A DNA stretch of 64,000 nt from positions 682,001 through 746,000 of the forward strand of contig BLAL01000208.1 in the NCBI GenBank assembly GCA_015698045.1, read 5' to 3'. The position numbers and the translations under genes were made by a program. The first letter of the stretch is position 1. Each line of letters starts with the position of its first letter. Origin of the DNA: Rhizophagus clarus. Its lineage: Eukaryota > Glomeromycota > Glomeromycetes > Glomerales > Glomeraceae. The notes below the pieces were generated by a model. That model made no database searches. It saw only the letters and a program-made list of their open reading frames with translations, and was not told the DNA's origin. Shown piece after piece: positions 22,380 to 34,198 of this stretch.

Positions 22380-24817
22380 TTGCAAAATTATGTTAATCTC
22401 GTTGTTGAAATTAACGTTTAAATCAGATTAATTTCATTTTAACTAAACATACAATAATTGTTCGAAAAATTGATGGGCACGTGATTGTTCGTACGTTATC
22501 AAATTCGATTATTAAGACCAATAGACCTCCGGATTTCAGAAGATCGATCTATAAATTACTCAATCCTTTTTTTTTGGATGGGTTAATGATTAGATGAAAT
22601 GTTTCACAAACGATAATGATATGTTTTACGTATTAGCATAATTAAACCACCGCAGTAGCGTTCAAATAGCGTTACAAGAACTACATAAATATATTTCAAG
22701 AGAAAAACATTATACGGGAAGAGGAAATAGTGATTAATTTTATGGAAGGACGATAATCGTGCACGAATGCGTAGAAATTGTATCGATACACTGTACTGAT
22801 ATTAATTTTATAAATTATATTTGTGAAATTTCGCGATTAAACATAATAATTCTTGATTCAGATAATAATCAGATAATAATCATTTTATTAATGATTTCAA
22901 ATTAAATTTAAAATATAATTACACTACGAATCATAATAGAATTTAAATTATGTTTCTTTTTGTTTTCTTTCTAAACGCTTAATGATTTTTGCAGGACTAC
23001 CGGCGACAATTACATATGGTGGAACATCTTTCGTAACCTAAAAGAAAGAATTAAATTTCATTAATTTCACTAAAAAAATTTATTTCCTTACAATATTCTA
23101 AATAGCATACCACAGATCCTGCACCAACGGTTACCTAATTTCCGAATAAATTAAAATGAAGAATTAAAATTAGCAATTTAAATACTATGTCAATTATCTA
23201 AAAGAAATTATCGATACATACACCATCCCCAATAGTAATTCCAGGACAAATGATAGCACCACCACCAATCCATACATCATTTCCAATCTATTATAAAATA
23301 AAATTAAACTTCGTTTGAAAATTATTAAAATAATTGTCATTTATGGTCAATACCTTTATAGGAAACGCCGATTGGGGACCTTCTGCTCTTACTTCAGGTT
23401 GTGTAGGATGAGTTGCAGTGAAAAGTGAAACATTTGGACCAAACATAACACGGTCTCCAATTGTAACTTTATTACAATCCAATATTGTACAGTTATAATT
23501 ACTATAAAACTTTTCCCCGACATGAATATTGTATCCCTATATATATATATATATTAAGAATGAATATTAATCCTATTTTGTCACAAATATCTGTATGAAT
23601 ATGACAAAACTTACATAATCACAACGGAATGGCGGTTCGACGTAAAGAATCTCACCAACACTACCAAATAATTGCCGAATCATATTATCTCTTTCACGAA
23701 ATTCTTCACTGTTAAAACGGCCTGGTTTAGAATTATTAAATTTAAAAAGTATTTCTCTAACTCTAAACTGATCATTCATTAATTCTTCAGAAAATGGTGA
23801 ATATGGAAGTCCAGCAAGGGCCTTTTCTTTTTCACTTAACGTCTTTCCGTTTTTTTCGGCCATTTGAGAAAATGGTGAAAATGGATGTCCAGTAAAGGTC
23901 TTTTCTTTTTCATTTAACGTATTTCCGTTTTTTCCGGACATTTTTAATTTTTATAAATCTAAAGTTTGGCACTGAGTCTGTAGGTGTATATATATATATT
24001 TTTTTTTTCATAAAATTTTACTGAGGTGAACCGTATGACTAATTAAAACATCAAAAATTAGATGTGCTCGGTTATGGCCGATTTAACCAGTTTAGTAAAA
24101 TTACGGGAGAATTAATTAACTTGTGTCAATCAGTTTCATTTATGCCTACAGTAGGTGAACGAGTAGTATTTAATACAAGTAAAAATATTATTATAGACAA
24201 TGATTAGAAATCAATGTTGATTAATCGACTTATACGTAAAATGTCTGCGAGTAATATTAATAATTAAAAGTATTATTATTAATGATCAGAAATGAGTGTT
24301 GATTGATCAAATCTTTACAAAATTATTTCTAAAAGGCGATAAAATTAAATAATATGTTTAGATTTTCGTTGTGTCGTCATTTCATTTTTCAATAATATAT
24401 GATGTAGCAAATATACAAAGTATAAATGATTGTAAAAATTCTAATATATTTAATAGTAACATATTGACTTGCGTTGTTAAAAATAGAACAACTGAATTTG
24501 AGATCCTTGTAACAATTTCTTTAAATCCTTATTTATTTTATTTTATGAATTAGAAGAAAGAACCGACTTATCTATTTGTGGACAAAAAAAAAAAAATTTG
24601 AAATATGAGAGAGATCTTAGATTAGAATTATCCAAAGCACAAATATGCTCTCGTGCTCTCTGCCAATTAATTGTTTTATGATTTATTTGTTATGTGCTAT
24701 AAATCCATATATAGGTGGTATGTATTGTATGTTGCTTTGTTGTACAAGTTGATCACTAATAAAACAGACCGTCCGAACCAAATTTTGGAAACAACTTTAC
24801 TAATAAATGCAACTTGG
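22380..24817. repeat. Left arm of an inverted segmental duplication
   Basis: About 2.4 kb is inverted relative to 42967-45730. The match covers the acetyltransferase gene with all introns, its 3' flank (the phrase 'tatttcaagagaaaaacat', 'gtgattgttcgtacgtt') and its 5' flank (the 'caaatatgctctcgtgctc' phrase near 24640). It reaches about 24817, where 'aaatgcaac' matches 'gttgcattt' near 42972 in the other arm. By eye the arms are clearly diverged outside exons. The spacer between them is about 18 kb. Confidence 0.85.
22948..23941 (-). CDS. Maltose/galactoside O-acetyltransferase-like, 229 aa, left copy
   Basis: Five exons (23615-23941, 23354-23536, 23222-23287, 23111-23134, 22948-23037) join in frame, including an eight-codon microexon. 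After a Mac-type N-terminal domain comes the left-handed beta-helix of hexapeptide repeats (GDRVMFGPNVSLF, IGGGAIICPGITIGDG, VTVGAGSVVTKDVP). The conserved ATHPTQPEVR holds the catalytic His of the LacA/Maa family, which acetylates sugars from acetyl-CoA. Length is slightly over the usual 185-205 aa because residues 1-26 are a second copy of the N-terminal segment (MSGKNGNTLNEKEK, then MAEKNGKTLSEKEK). The right-arm copy lacks this. A TATA-rich stretch lies at 23980-24000, 5' of the gene. The physiological sugar is unknown. Confidence 0.9.
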
Positions 24818-26187
24818 AAAATGAGATAATAATTAGGAAATATTATTATTAATAAAACAAGTAATAATACTATTTTATTCGTGCAAGTTTAATTATAATA
24901 CTAATATTAATCGTCTAGTATCCCCCCTTTGTGTATACCCTAGATAAAGTAGTCTCAATATATCGATTATGTATGTAATATGTAGATTTATACGGGAACC
25001 ATTCAAAATCATGACGATCAGAATCCCGTTGTAATATATGCTGCAAGGGTCAGACCCCCGGGTGTAAATCCGTTTTCCGCATCTGCCGCAGTTGCATCAA
25101 AAATTTCAAAATTTAATTTTCCCAAGTTCAAAAGTTATAATTTTATTAATGAATTCGGATTTCTTTTATAAATAATTTGGTGCCAAATCCTTTCTAAACA
25201 AATCTAATAGGTTTAAATAATTCCTAGACTAATACTTCGAAACAAATTTATTATTAATAATTACTAATTATAAAAATTATATGCTAAATGATAATATGCT
25301 CAGATATGTGAATGTACTATAGAATTAATCGATTATACTAGTTTAATATTAAATTCTGAATTTAATAATACGCGTTGAATTATTTGTGTTAATTAATCTT
25401 GAGAGATAGTTAATTAATTGGATTGAATTGACAGGATTTGTTGCAATTCCAGAGATTTCATTATCATTATTTGATTTTCTAAAAATCTAAAGAAGAATTA
25501 GTAATTATTGTTTGTAGTAAATAGTGAAAAACAAAAAATAAATTCGAAACTTACTTTGTGGCGCATTCTTAGATGTATAAAGATGGTTATCGACCGCGGT
25601 CCTACGGTCCTACACCTTAAAAAGGCGGAGCGGTCGGTCTTTCGGTCCTGTATCACATACAATAAGACCGTCGGTCTTTTCAAAGGACCGCGGTCTTTTT
25701 AGGACTGATCGGTCTTTTTCCTTTTTTTAAAAACAAAACATTTTTCCAATGATTGCAGATAATTACCAAATTTCAATGTGCATAAATATATATGTTTAAA
25801 ATATTTTAAATTAATAAATTAGGGTATCTTTTTCAAAAAAATACGTATGAGTGGAGAGAAATGATTATCATTATTTTATTGGTTTGTGATTTCAAAATCG
25901 GTCGGTCATTATATTTTTTATAAAGAAATTAATAGCTTATTTAATATAGAATCGTTTATTATGACCATCCTTATAGATGTACCATTGTCTCTATTATTAA
26001 ATATGATTTGATTGACTTGGCAGTTATTTTTTGTAATGCTAACAAACGAGATAAATACCAAATTTTAATACAAGTTTTCGATAAATTGAAATAAAAGTAA
26101 ATTTACTTGGCAGAGATTTATTATTATCACTAGTTAATTTGTTGGCTAAATTTTTTATCGTTTGTTAATTGTCCATTTACAGTTATG
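24818..26187. other. AT-rich spacer
   Basis: No gene seen apart from the GGTC-rich repeat listed next. A GC-richer patch at about 25020-25090 has no recognisable content. Confidence 0.45.
25589..25712. repeat. GACCG/CGGTC-rich inverted-repeat remnant
   Basis: GACCGCGGTCCTACGG at 25590 and GGACCGCGGTC at 25685 flank about 90 bp full of CGGTC and GACCG words in both orientations. It is probably a small non-autonomous transposon or a terminal fragment. Because the words are palindromic, both strands show short open frames here, which are not genes. Confidence 0.5.
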
Positions 26188-26860
26188 GGTGTAAGTTCTC
26201 ATCACTTTTATGGCGTAACTGTCTAGTGACGTTTTCTATATTAATAGTAGTTTCTCCAAGACTAAAGAATGCTTGTAACCATTGTCTTTCTGCCGGTATG
26301 AAGAACAATTTTTCTATTATCAATGTTAAGACCAACATTTGACGTAGATCATTTTCTTGAGTGATTTGATACGATTAAGGCCAACATGCTGTCTTTTAAA
26401 TCATACATAATTGAAAAATTTATAATTTGTGTGTTGATAAATTAGCTTCTTGTTTGTATTCAAAAGAATGCGACAAGCCCATTTCCTGCAAATAGAATTC
26501 AGCATTTTTTGGACGTAAAGAGATATATTTTTCGTGATATTGGATTATTTCTTCATTGTAAGGTATTAAGACATTGACCGTTTTTCCTTTGTTTCCAAAA
26601 TACTTCTCTCTGGTTAGTTTTACAGCGATAAGTATATACAATAAATCCGCCATCTTCTCTTTTTACAAAGTCTTATAATAGAAGCGAACAATGCTCTTTC
26701 TTAATGTAAAAGTAAATACGGTATAATAATCGTTCTGGCGTGTAAAGCAGCAGTGGTACAACGAATGAACTTGAAGAATATTCTTGACTGAGTTTCTGTT
26801 TCATTTCTGCTACATAGGCTGCTGCTAGAAGCAACATTACAATTTTTACTTCCTTAAAAT
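26188..26860 (-). pseudogene. Crypton-like tyrosine recombinase remnant
   Basis: On the minus strand the open segment 26420-26653 includes IQYHEKYISLRPKNAEFYLQ, similar to the core of DUF3504/Crypton-type tyrosine recombinases. After further frame breaks, HTGRKTMVTSIL (about 26270-26310) and LRHKSDENLH (about 26188-26220) follow. These correspond to the conserved Arg box and H-x-x-R/H region of the catalytic domain. Upstream pieces to about 26860 are open but unrecognised. Several stops and frameshifts show it is dead. The order of motifs supports the call; no terminal repeats are seen. Confidence 0.55.
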
Positions 26861-27313
26861 TCCCTTTATAAACTCTTCAAAATTATTAATCCAGTTTTTT
26901 TGTGACATATATTCATTTTTTAAATGAATTTAAACACATAACATAACAAGTATTCATAAAAAAAAAAAATCGTTTTTATATTACTTTTGACGTCTGTGCA
27001 CGTTTATTATCCTTTGAAATGTTTATAAAATAAAAATTTATAGGGTAATTTAGGTTTAATAAAAAGGGATAAAATGAAGAAACGAAGCGAAAGAAAGTTG
27101 GGAGTTACGCTTAACGCGTTTATGATTTATTATTAAAAAAAAAGTTTATTTAATGAATATGGTGATATTGTACGAGCGTGCTTTAATAATGGTATAGATG
27201 TGGCACATCGTACAACATCAGATCATTATTAAGCACGCTTGCGCCCGTATAATAACATAATGAAATATTTAAATAAAAGTTCATTCTCATAATGAATAAA
27301 ATAAATAAGAAAA
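26861..27313. other. Spacer with a short inverted repeat
   Basis: Near 27170-27250, 'gtacgagcgtgctttaat' is mirrored by 'attaagcacgcttgcgcc', about a 12-bp core around a 40-bp loop. It may be a small element or an old hairpin. No gene seen. Confidence 0.4.
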
Positions 27314-28816
27314 TTATAACAAATAAAAAATGTCTTCATCATAAAATGCTTCAATGCTAAATTTAATAATACCTAAATTTTCATATTTTTCAGCTATTTT
27401 TTTGTTTTCTTCGTTTACTTCAATATTATTATTTTTATTAATTATTAATCTAAGTAATTTTTTTGGTACTCTATTTTTCCAGTTTATAAAAAATGATTCT
27501 AAATCTTCTGGAGACACAAAATCAGAATTTGAAATATAATATATTTTTAATTCACAAAAATTACTTGGTGAATGATTTGTTACAGTTTCGAATACTTCCT
27601 TTTCAGATAAATAAGTTCTTTCTTCACCGGAATAACTTTTTCCACACCAAATTTTAATACTTTCCAAGTATTGACAACTATTAAATATAGTTTTTAAAGT
27701 ATTTATTTCACCATGATTAATTCCTATGAAAAGATTTTTAAGATTTGGACAAAAATCAGCGATAGATGAACTTAAAGAATTATCACTTCCATACGTATAA
27801 AATGTTTTAAGATTCTTTCCATTAATTTCTAAAAATTTCATTAAATATTCAGGTTTTGGATATCTTTGAGGAAATTTTAAAATTTGTAAATTAGGAAAAT
27901 TAGCAAATTGTAAAATTTTAAAATCACCAAAATCTGCTCCATAATCGAATGAAAAAATGATTTCTTCTAAATTTGTGAATAAACTGACAAATGATAATGG
28001 TAAATTATAATTATTACCATAAAGATGTAATTTTGTGATCGTATTGATTGTATTAGAAAGTTTTGTTAAAGCAGGTATAAAATTTGCCCAACTACTTACA
28101 CTAGCTATTAAAGTTAAACTTTTTAAATTATTCTGTAAAGAAATTAATTCTTTTAACTCATTTGAAACATCATCACTACGAAATTCTATAAAAATTATTT
28201 GTAAATTATTACATATTTGTGATAGTTGATAAAAAAATTCAGCAGGGATATCTGAACTGCAACGTAATTCTAAAAGATCTCTCGCTCCAGGAAAATAAGT
28301 GAAAGAAAACTTGGGAATAAATTGATTATAATCGTAAGTTAATTTTTTCAAGGAAGGAATTTGATTCGTAAACATTTTGAAAACTTCATTTGTTACTAAA
28401 CTATTTTTGTCTTTTAAACTTAATGATGAATTAATGTTTGATGGTTCATTCCTAAGGACATTTTCAACTAATTTAATAATCTCACAAATTGAAAGTACTT
28501 TGCAAAATGTAACATAGTTAAAAAGTGGTGGTTTTGAAGTAGGTGTTGGAATAAAAATTTTATTCTTATATAAGAGTTCTTTGGATTCATTGGGAAGACA
28601 AGCGACTAATGTACTAAGAATAGATGATGCTACTTCCAATGGGTGTTGTTCGCGATAAACAATATATTTAAACCGCCAAATATTCCTCCACAAAATTCTA
28701 ACAGAAATTTTACACCAGAGACGATTAACTAACAAACATGAATGTAAAATGGTTTTGTCGTTCTCTAAGTGTTCAAGAATTTCATCTAAGCAGTCAGTCG
28801 AAAGTTGATGAGGCAT
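27314..28816 (-). CDS. F-box/leucine-rich-repeat-like protein, 500 aa
   Basis: A single-exon paralogue of the gene at 8487-9986. The frame is open from 28849, but I start at the Met at 28816 (MPHQLSTDCLDEILEHLEND) because the paralogue begins at the equivalent position and the 11 upstream residues are Lys-rich and poly-A derived. The F-box (about residues 3-45, with CLLVNRLWC and ILWRNIW) should bind Skp1. Degenerate LRRs follow, and the C-terminus lacks the acidic run seen in the paralogue. Similarity to the paralogue runs the full length and is highest in residues 45-125 (LPNESKELLYKNKIFI shared). Confidence 0.9.
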   Translation of the reverse strand: MPHQLSTDCLDEILEHLENDKTILHSCLLVNRLWCKISVRILWRNIWRFKYIVYREQHPLEVASSILSTLVACLPNESKELLYKNKIFIPTPTSKPPLFNYVTFCKVLSICEIIKLVENVLRNEPSNINSSLSLKDKNSLVTNEVFKMFTNQIPSLKKLTYDYNQFIPKFSFTYFPGARDLLELRCSSDIPAEFFYQLSQICNNLQIIFIEFRSDDVSNELKELISLQNNLKSLTLIASVSSWANFIPALTKLSNTINTITKLHLYGNNYNLPLSFVSLFTNLEEIIFSFDYGADFGDFKILQFANFPNLQILKFPQRYPKPEYLMKFLEINGKNLKTFYTYGSDNSLSSSIADFCPNLKNLFIGINHGEINTLKTIFNSCQYLESIKIWCGKSYSGEERTYLSEKEVFETVTNHSPSNFCELKIYYISNSDFVSPEDLESFFINWKNRVPKKLLRLIINKNNNIEVNEENKKIAEKYENLGIIKFSIEAFYDEDIFYLL

Positions 28817-28887
28817 TATTATTTTTCTTTTTTTTTTTTGATATTTCAAAAAAAAAAGGAAAAAAAAATTTCGGGATTAAATATTAA

Positions 28888-28945
28888 ATAACGCCATTGT
28901 GTAATGTCGCATCCTTTTTTTCGGAATTGAGGCGATGTCGATCGA
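28888..28945 (-). promoter_or_regulatory. Upstream block shared with the first F-box gene
   Basis: ACGCCAT, TGTGTAA, TTTTTTTCGGA and CGATGTCGATC occur in the same order as at 10067-10147, about 70-130 bp upstream of the ATG. It is a candidate promoter or 5' UTR element retained after duplication. Confidence 0.45.
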
Positions 28946-29579
28946 TTTAATAGAATTCCGGGATTAAGTATCCTTCTGCCTAAATTGTAAAACTAACTTA
29001 ACTCATTTGCAAGATCTGCAGTCATTGTTGCACTTGCGCCCAGTTTTACGGCTGACTGGGAATTTAATTAATCTATAAAAATTAACTAATATGGTCAAAA
29101 CACTGATTCAGTATCAGCTAAATTTAGAATCTGCATCAAAACCGCTAATAATAAATCTTTTTCAATCTAACAAGAATAACAAAGTATATTAAAATACAAA
29201 TTTGTACATCAATTTAATCATTACATATTTTCTTGTAAGAGATCTGAAGAACATGATTTGCGCAAGAAAAACGCAAAAAAGTGAGGTTACTCACATCTTA
29301 TAAAGGTTAGTAACTTATAATAAAATTGTTAAAAAGGTATATTTTCGCAATACGTGCGTAACAACACGATAACGGCACGGCCGAACATAATCATTAGCAT
29401 CATGCGGAGCAGAAGCACTAAAGTACAATAACGATAAAACAACAGGTCTTATGATCGTTATATTAAAAATAAAAAAGAACACGATACCACCACATTTTTT
29501 ACATTAGAGTGAGTTCACAATCATAGTTCATACTTAGAAAACAGTCATTATACAATATTGTTGTCATCAAATGTTGCTG
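28946..29579. other. Spacer, nothing recognised
   Basis: No ORF of note. A slightly GC-richer part at 29340-29420 holds no recognisable feature. Confidence 0.45.
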
Positions 29580-31560
29580 TGCCAGTGTCATGCCCAAAAA
29601 GATTAAGAGACCAAAAAAAAACATATTGTAATCCACGTGTCCAAAGACCTTAAAAAAAAAACCGCTTAAAAAAAAAGAAAATGAAATGTTATTTTAATAA
29701 TGTTTTGTCAAAGATTAATTAAAGACAAGCATGAAAAAATAACCCTTTCTACCAAATTCCTACACAACTAAGTGTTCCAAAAAGCCTGCTGTCTACTAAA
29801 GAAAAACAAAATGTTGGTTTAAAGTTTGTTAAAATAAGGTTAAAAGAATAAAATAAAAATAAAAGAACCAAAATTTTACGTTCCAAAAGGGAGAGGAAAA
29901 GAAAAGGAGAGAGAAAGACGAAAGAAGGCCATCAATAAATTTTTCAGGATGCGGATCCCTACAGAGGATTCAGATCCTGAATTTACAATTAAGGACTCCT
30001 TAAGGATATATTATTTATTATTTATATGTATTTATTTTATTTATACATATACTATTGCATTTCTTTAAAATCAAAATTAACACGAAAAATTACTCTTTGA
30101 AGAGTTGACTAAAGTTTAAACACAGATTCCTATCTTCATTTAACAAAAAAGGGATTCACCTATTATTGTCAAAATTCAAAGTAGTATATAATTCATATAA
30201 TATATATAATATAATAAAAAATATACCGAAAAGCTCGTTTCCACCAATATCAAAGAAGCCGTTAAACCTAAATAATAAACAAAAATAAAATTAACAACGA
30301 GATTAAAAATGAAACAAATCAAAAACTAAATTAAAGAAACTTATCATAAATAAAACCGCTTCGTAAGCACTCGGTGTGTTACATTAGTTCACTTTTTTAA
30401 TTCCCTTATCTAATTCTTCTACGTAAACCTAAAGAATCATCTAAAAAAGAAGTAAGATAATCATTAGCAAGTGTTTGTTAAAGAAATAATTAAAAAAATT
30501 CTGTTCCTTTAACAAAATTTGCGTCCAAGAAGTATTCAAATTTCCGCCTTCAAAAATCCAAAAAGTTGGCGATCTAAAAAAATAGTGACAAAAAGTTTAC
30601 TAAAAACATAATAAAGGATCTAAAAAAGACTTCCTTACTGAAATCCATGCATCCAGAATCATCTAAAAGAGCCAATTCCATCTTACATGTCTAAAAAAAG
30701 GAAACCCGAATATTTAGTACAGATATTTGTTAAAAAATATATATTTTTTTTCTTTTACTTGTCAGTGACTCAAAGAACGGCCTAAAAAAAAAAAAAATAA
30801 AATGAATACTCAATATAAATTTTCGTTGAAATAAATTTTTTTTACTTCTCGTTCATGTCCAGAGAGACTTGAGAAAATGGCCTAAGAAAAAGATAATGAA
30901 CAATTAGTAATGTTCGTAATGTTCGTTATATGAAAAAAAATTGAAAAAAAAGTTACTAAAAAAATACCTCATCAATTTTCTAGACGTTCACATACCTAAA
31001 GAACTGGATATACCTAAGAACTGTTAGTAACAGTTCATTAAATTAAAGAAAAACGAAAAAAAAATTTTAACCAGAAAACTTACATTGTCCAAAAGGATTT
31101 GATGAGTAAGCTGCCTAAAAAAAATTTTTTGTTAAAAATTTAGTTCCAGCAAGCGTTAAAATTTGACCGAGTTTAACATGCATTTTGTTAAATTTTGACT
31201 AGCGTTAAAAGTTTGACCAGAATTAACTTATTTAAATTTAACTAATATGGGAATGATCTGCATTTAACCAACCGGTTCCAAAAATACCGGTACAACATGT
31301 ACATGATGGTTTTACATATTTATACTTGATTGTGGATATGTGGTACAGTGGATTGTAATGAGGACTAAAATGTAATTCTAGCTTGAATTATTCTTAAGCA
31401 AAAAATTTGATTCTGAGCAGAGTTAAAAAAAAGCCCATTCAAATTAACTCAGATAAGGCAAACCTAAATTAATAATCGTTACAACTTACTATGCGTTATT
31501 AAAGAGAGATTATCGGCATAAAAAATTTATTACCGTCTAACACTGCCTAAAGTATTTACA
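29580..31560 (-). other. Zone of exon-like islands between acceptor-like T tracts
   Basis: On the minus strand long T tracts ending in TAG or AG are each followed by 13-60 bp of mixed-base sequence, often then a GTAAG- or GTAA-like site. Clear cases follow the tracts at about 31115, 30880, 30785, 30690, 30575 and 30442. Some islands resemble each other (GATGATTCTGGATGC and ATGATTCTTTAGG). Possible explanations are a gene with many microexons, a decayed tandem exon array like the one at 1542-1790, or a repeat with a T-rich linker. No continuous protein can be assembled, so I claim no CDS. Confidence 0.3.
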
Positions 31561-31651
31561 TTTGCCCAGTTTAAAAATAAAATTGAATAGTAGAAGGATT
31601 TAATGTAAATATGCGTATTGTATTAAATGATCAGAAAACCGTCATAATATA

Positions 31652-31838
31652 CAATAGCACCTCTATAAGTGCACCCCCCTTGGGAAAATAGCAAAATGTG
31701 CACTTAGAGAGGGAGTGCATTTATAGAGAATAAAATATTAAGAACTCTTATAAGTTGGGACTCAAGTCTACCGTGCACTTAGTGAGAATTTACATAATGT
31801 GTGCACTTATAGAGGGTGCACTTATGAAGGTGTTACTG
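31652..31838. mobile_element. Tc1/mariner- or pogo-like MITE, 187 bp
   Basis: The left end reads CAATAGCACCTCTATAAGTGCACC; the right end, inverted, reads CAGTAACACCTTCATAAGTGCACC. Both are flanked by TA (31650-31651 and 31839-31840), the target duplication of Tc1/mariner/pogo elements. The interior repeats 'gtgcacttatagagg' words. There is no ORF, so it depends on a transposase elsewhere. Confidence 0.75.
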
Positions 31839-32390
31839 TATGCCGACATTCATTATCCCGCATTATTATTATAACGCTATTATCTTTGCAAGTTTTAGCT
31901 GCTACTTACTATATTTGATATATTATAGTATTTTAATATAGATTTTAACATCAAGTACAGGTTAGCAAAATATTATTAAAATTGCTAATATTAAAATATA
32001 TTAGATTATATAATTAGTTTGCGAAAGTATTATTATTAATTTTGCAAAGTATTAAATAAATGATAATAAAAAATATTATCTGTTAAGACGTCAATGGATA
32101 AATCTAGTATTATTACTTATTTTATTAATAATAATATTTTCTAATTATAATCTCATTTTTTCAAGTTTACATCTCTAATAAATTTGGTTTTATTTAATTA
32201 AAACACCTAACAAATTATCTAAGACATTTTTTGCACCGAAATAGAAGATCATATCCTGAAATGCATTAATTTTATGACAATCATATCTTGAAATGAAAAA
32301 TTGGGCGTATTTTTAATCTAACCAAAATTCCCAATTTGGATGAAAAAAGTCGCAAATAATTTTATATATTGTTAGTATAGTGAAACTAAC
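31839..32390. other. AT-rich spacer, nothing recognised
   Basis: Very AT-rich with many 'attatta' words. No gene or clear repeat. Confidence 0.5.
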
Positions 32391-33060
32391 GTTTTTTGAA
32401 TTTTTTCCTGTTAGAAATGGGAATCACTTTCTGTTTTTGTTTGAATTTTTTCCTGTTAGAAATGGGAATCACTTTCTGTTTTTGTTTGAATTTTTTCTCT
32501 TTTCGTAAAAACGAAACTGTATCAAAAAAATTTAAGAATTTTTGAAAAATAAAAATGGGAATCACCTTCCATTTTTGATTTGAATTTTTCTCTTTTCGTA
32601 AAAATGAAAAATTCAAAAAACTTAAAAATGGAGATCATCTTCCATTTTTGATTTGAATTTTTTCTCTTTCGTAAAAATGAAGGTTATATTGAAAAAAAAA
32701 ATTATCAAAATAAAATGAAAATTACTTTTCATTTTTTATTTATTTTTTTTTCTCTTTTCATAATAAGAATGGAGGTGTATCTAAAATTCAAAGAGAATAT
32801 TGAAATACCTATTTTTTTTAATTTAATAAAATCAATAACTTTTATCAAATTTATAAAATAAAATAGAAATCACTTTTATTTTCTCCTTGTCTTAAAAAAA
32901 TTTTAAAATAAAAAAAAAATGAACACTTCCTATTTTTGATTTAAATTTTCTCTTTTTGTAAGAATAAAAAATTATCCGAAATATAATAAAATATCTTTCA
33001 TAAGAAAATGATTGTATTTAAAATTCCAAAATATTTCTTTTTTGTAAAAGTAAAATTGAC
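32391..33060. repeat. Tandem repeat, 45-bp unit degrading into longer units
   Basis: Two near-perfect 45-bp copies ('cctgttagaaatgggaatca' at 32407 and 32452) are followed by diverged units of about 70-95 bp. These share 'ttgaattttttctcttttcg', 'taaaaatga' and 'gggaatcac', with decay to about 33060. The minus-strand 76-codon frame at 32386-32616 simply translates the repeat (QKQKVIPISNRKKF twice) and I do not treat it as a gene. Confidence 0.75.
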
Positions 33061-34198
33061 AATTGCAATTAAACTGTACAACTGGTATTCTGTCTCATTG
33101 TTTTCAACAGATTTGTGTTTTCTAGCCTTTTTGCAAGAGATTTACTTTAATTCTAAAATGTCATATGCAAATATTTATAAAATATAATAATAGCTGTCAC
33201 TTTCTGGATCATTATCTAACGCTATTATATCAGCAATTAAAATCAATACTAAAGTCATTTTCTAAGTATTGATTATTCATTAGTATCAATCTCTACAATC
33301 TTTACAAATAGTTGGTTTGGCTTTATTTTAATGTTCTACTAGATTGATTAGATTGTTCATATCACAAAGTTGTTTTATAACAACATATACTACAAGTTTA
33401 AATTGTCAAGTATTTTCAGCTTCTAGGGTGAACTTCAACATTTTTTGCATTTTTGTAGTTAAAGTGGAAAGCGGTACATAACCGTTTGATCACGATCAAA
33501 AATTAAGTTAAATCATGTGAAATATGATGATCACATAAGTTACGCAGAATTTTTAGAAATTTGATTCCCTACAATTCACACAAGCATTTAATTTGATCAC
33601 TAACCAGCAAATAATAAAATTCATATTTTTTATTTATAAAAGACCGAATCAACCAAAAACATAAGCTCAAAAAGAAATAAATAAATAAATTAACCCAAAT
33701 AAAAGACAAAAGATAAAGAAACTAACGCTAAAAAAGAAAGAGATTCAAGATTTTTAAAATGCTTGTAGTTACTGTTCGCCAAGTGCACTAAGTAAGAGAT
33801 TGAATCAATTAATGCAAATTACAAAAAGAACTGCTAAGCTCAAAGTAAAAACGTATGATAAGATAAAAATGAGCAAATTTAGATACCAATAGGATATTCC
33901 TCTTCATTCTTCTCATATTCGACATTCTCTATAATGACTGACTTATTAATCACAAATAATAAATAATTTCAGTTCCGTTTAATTAAAATCACGTAATGTT
34001 TGTTATGGCGATAGCCGAAAGACTTCCAGCTCCCCTTCCAATAACTCTATTTCTTGTTAATATTAATAATAAAATAGTTCTTTTTTTATTTAACATTAAA
34101 AAAAATCTATTTGAAAAATGTATTTTTTTTGAAAATTATCATGAATAAATATCAGATGTGTATATATATGTTTTTTACTTTTTTCTTTTTTTTTTCTT
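33061..34198. other. AT-rich spacer, nothing recognised
   Basis: No supported gene. It contains A-rich stretches near 33660-33860. The end of the stretch is 3' of the kinase pseudogene. Confidence 0.45.

Noticed and set aside
25498..25702. Overlapping ORFs on both strands
   Set aside because: Mirror frames produced by palindromic CGGTC repeats.
32386..32616. 76-codon Lys/Phe-rich ORF with internal peptide repeat
   Set aside because: Open only because the 45-bp unit is a multiple of three; neighbouring diverged units lose the frame.
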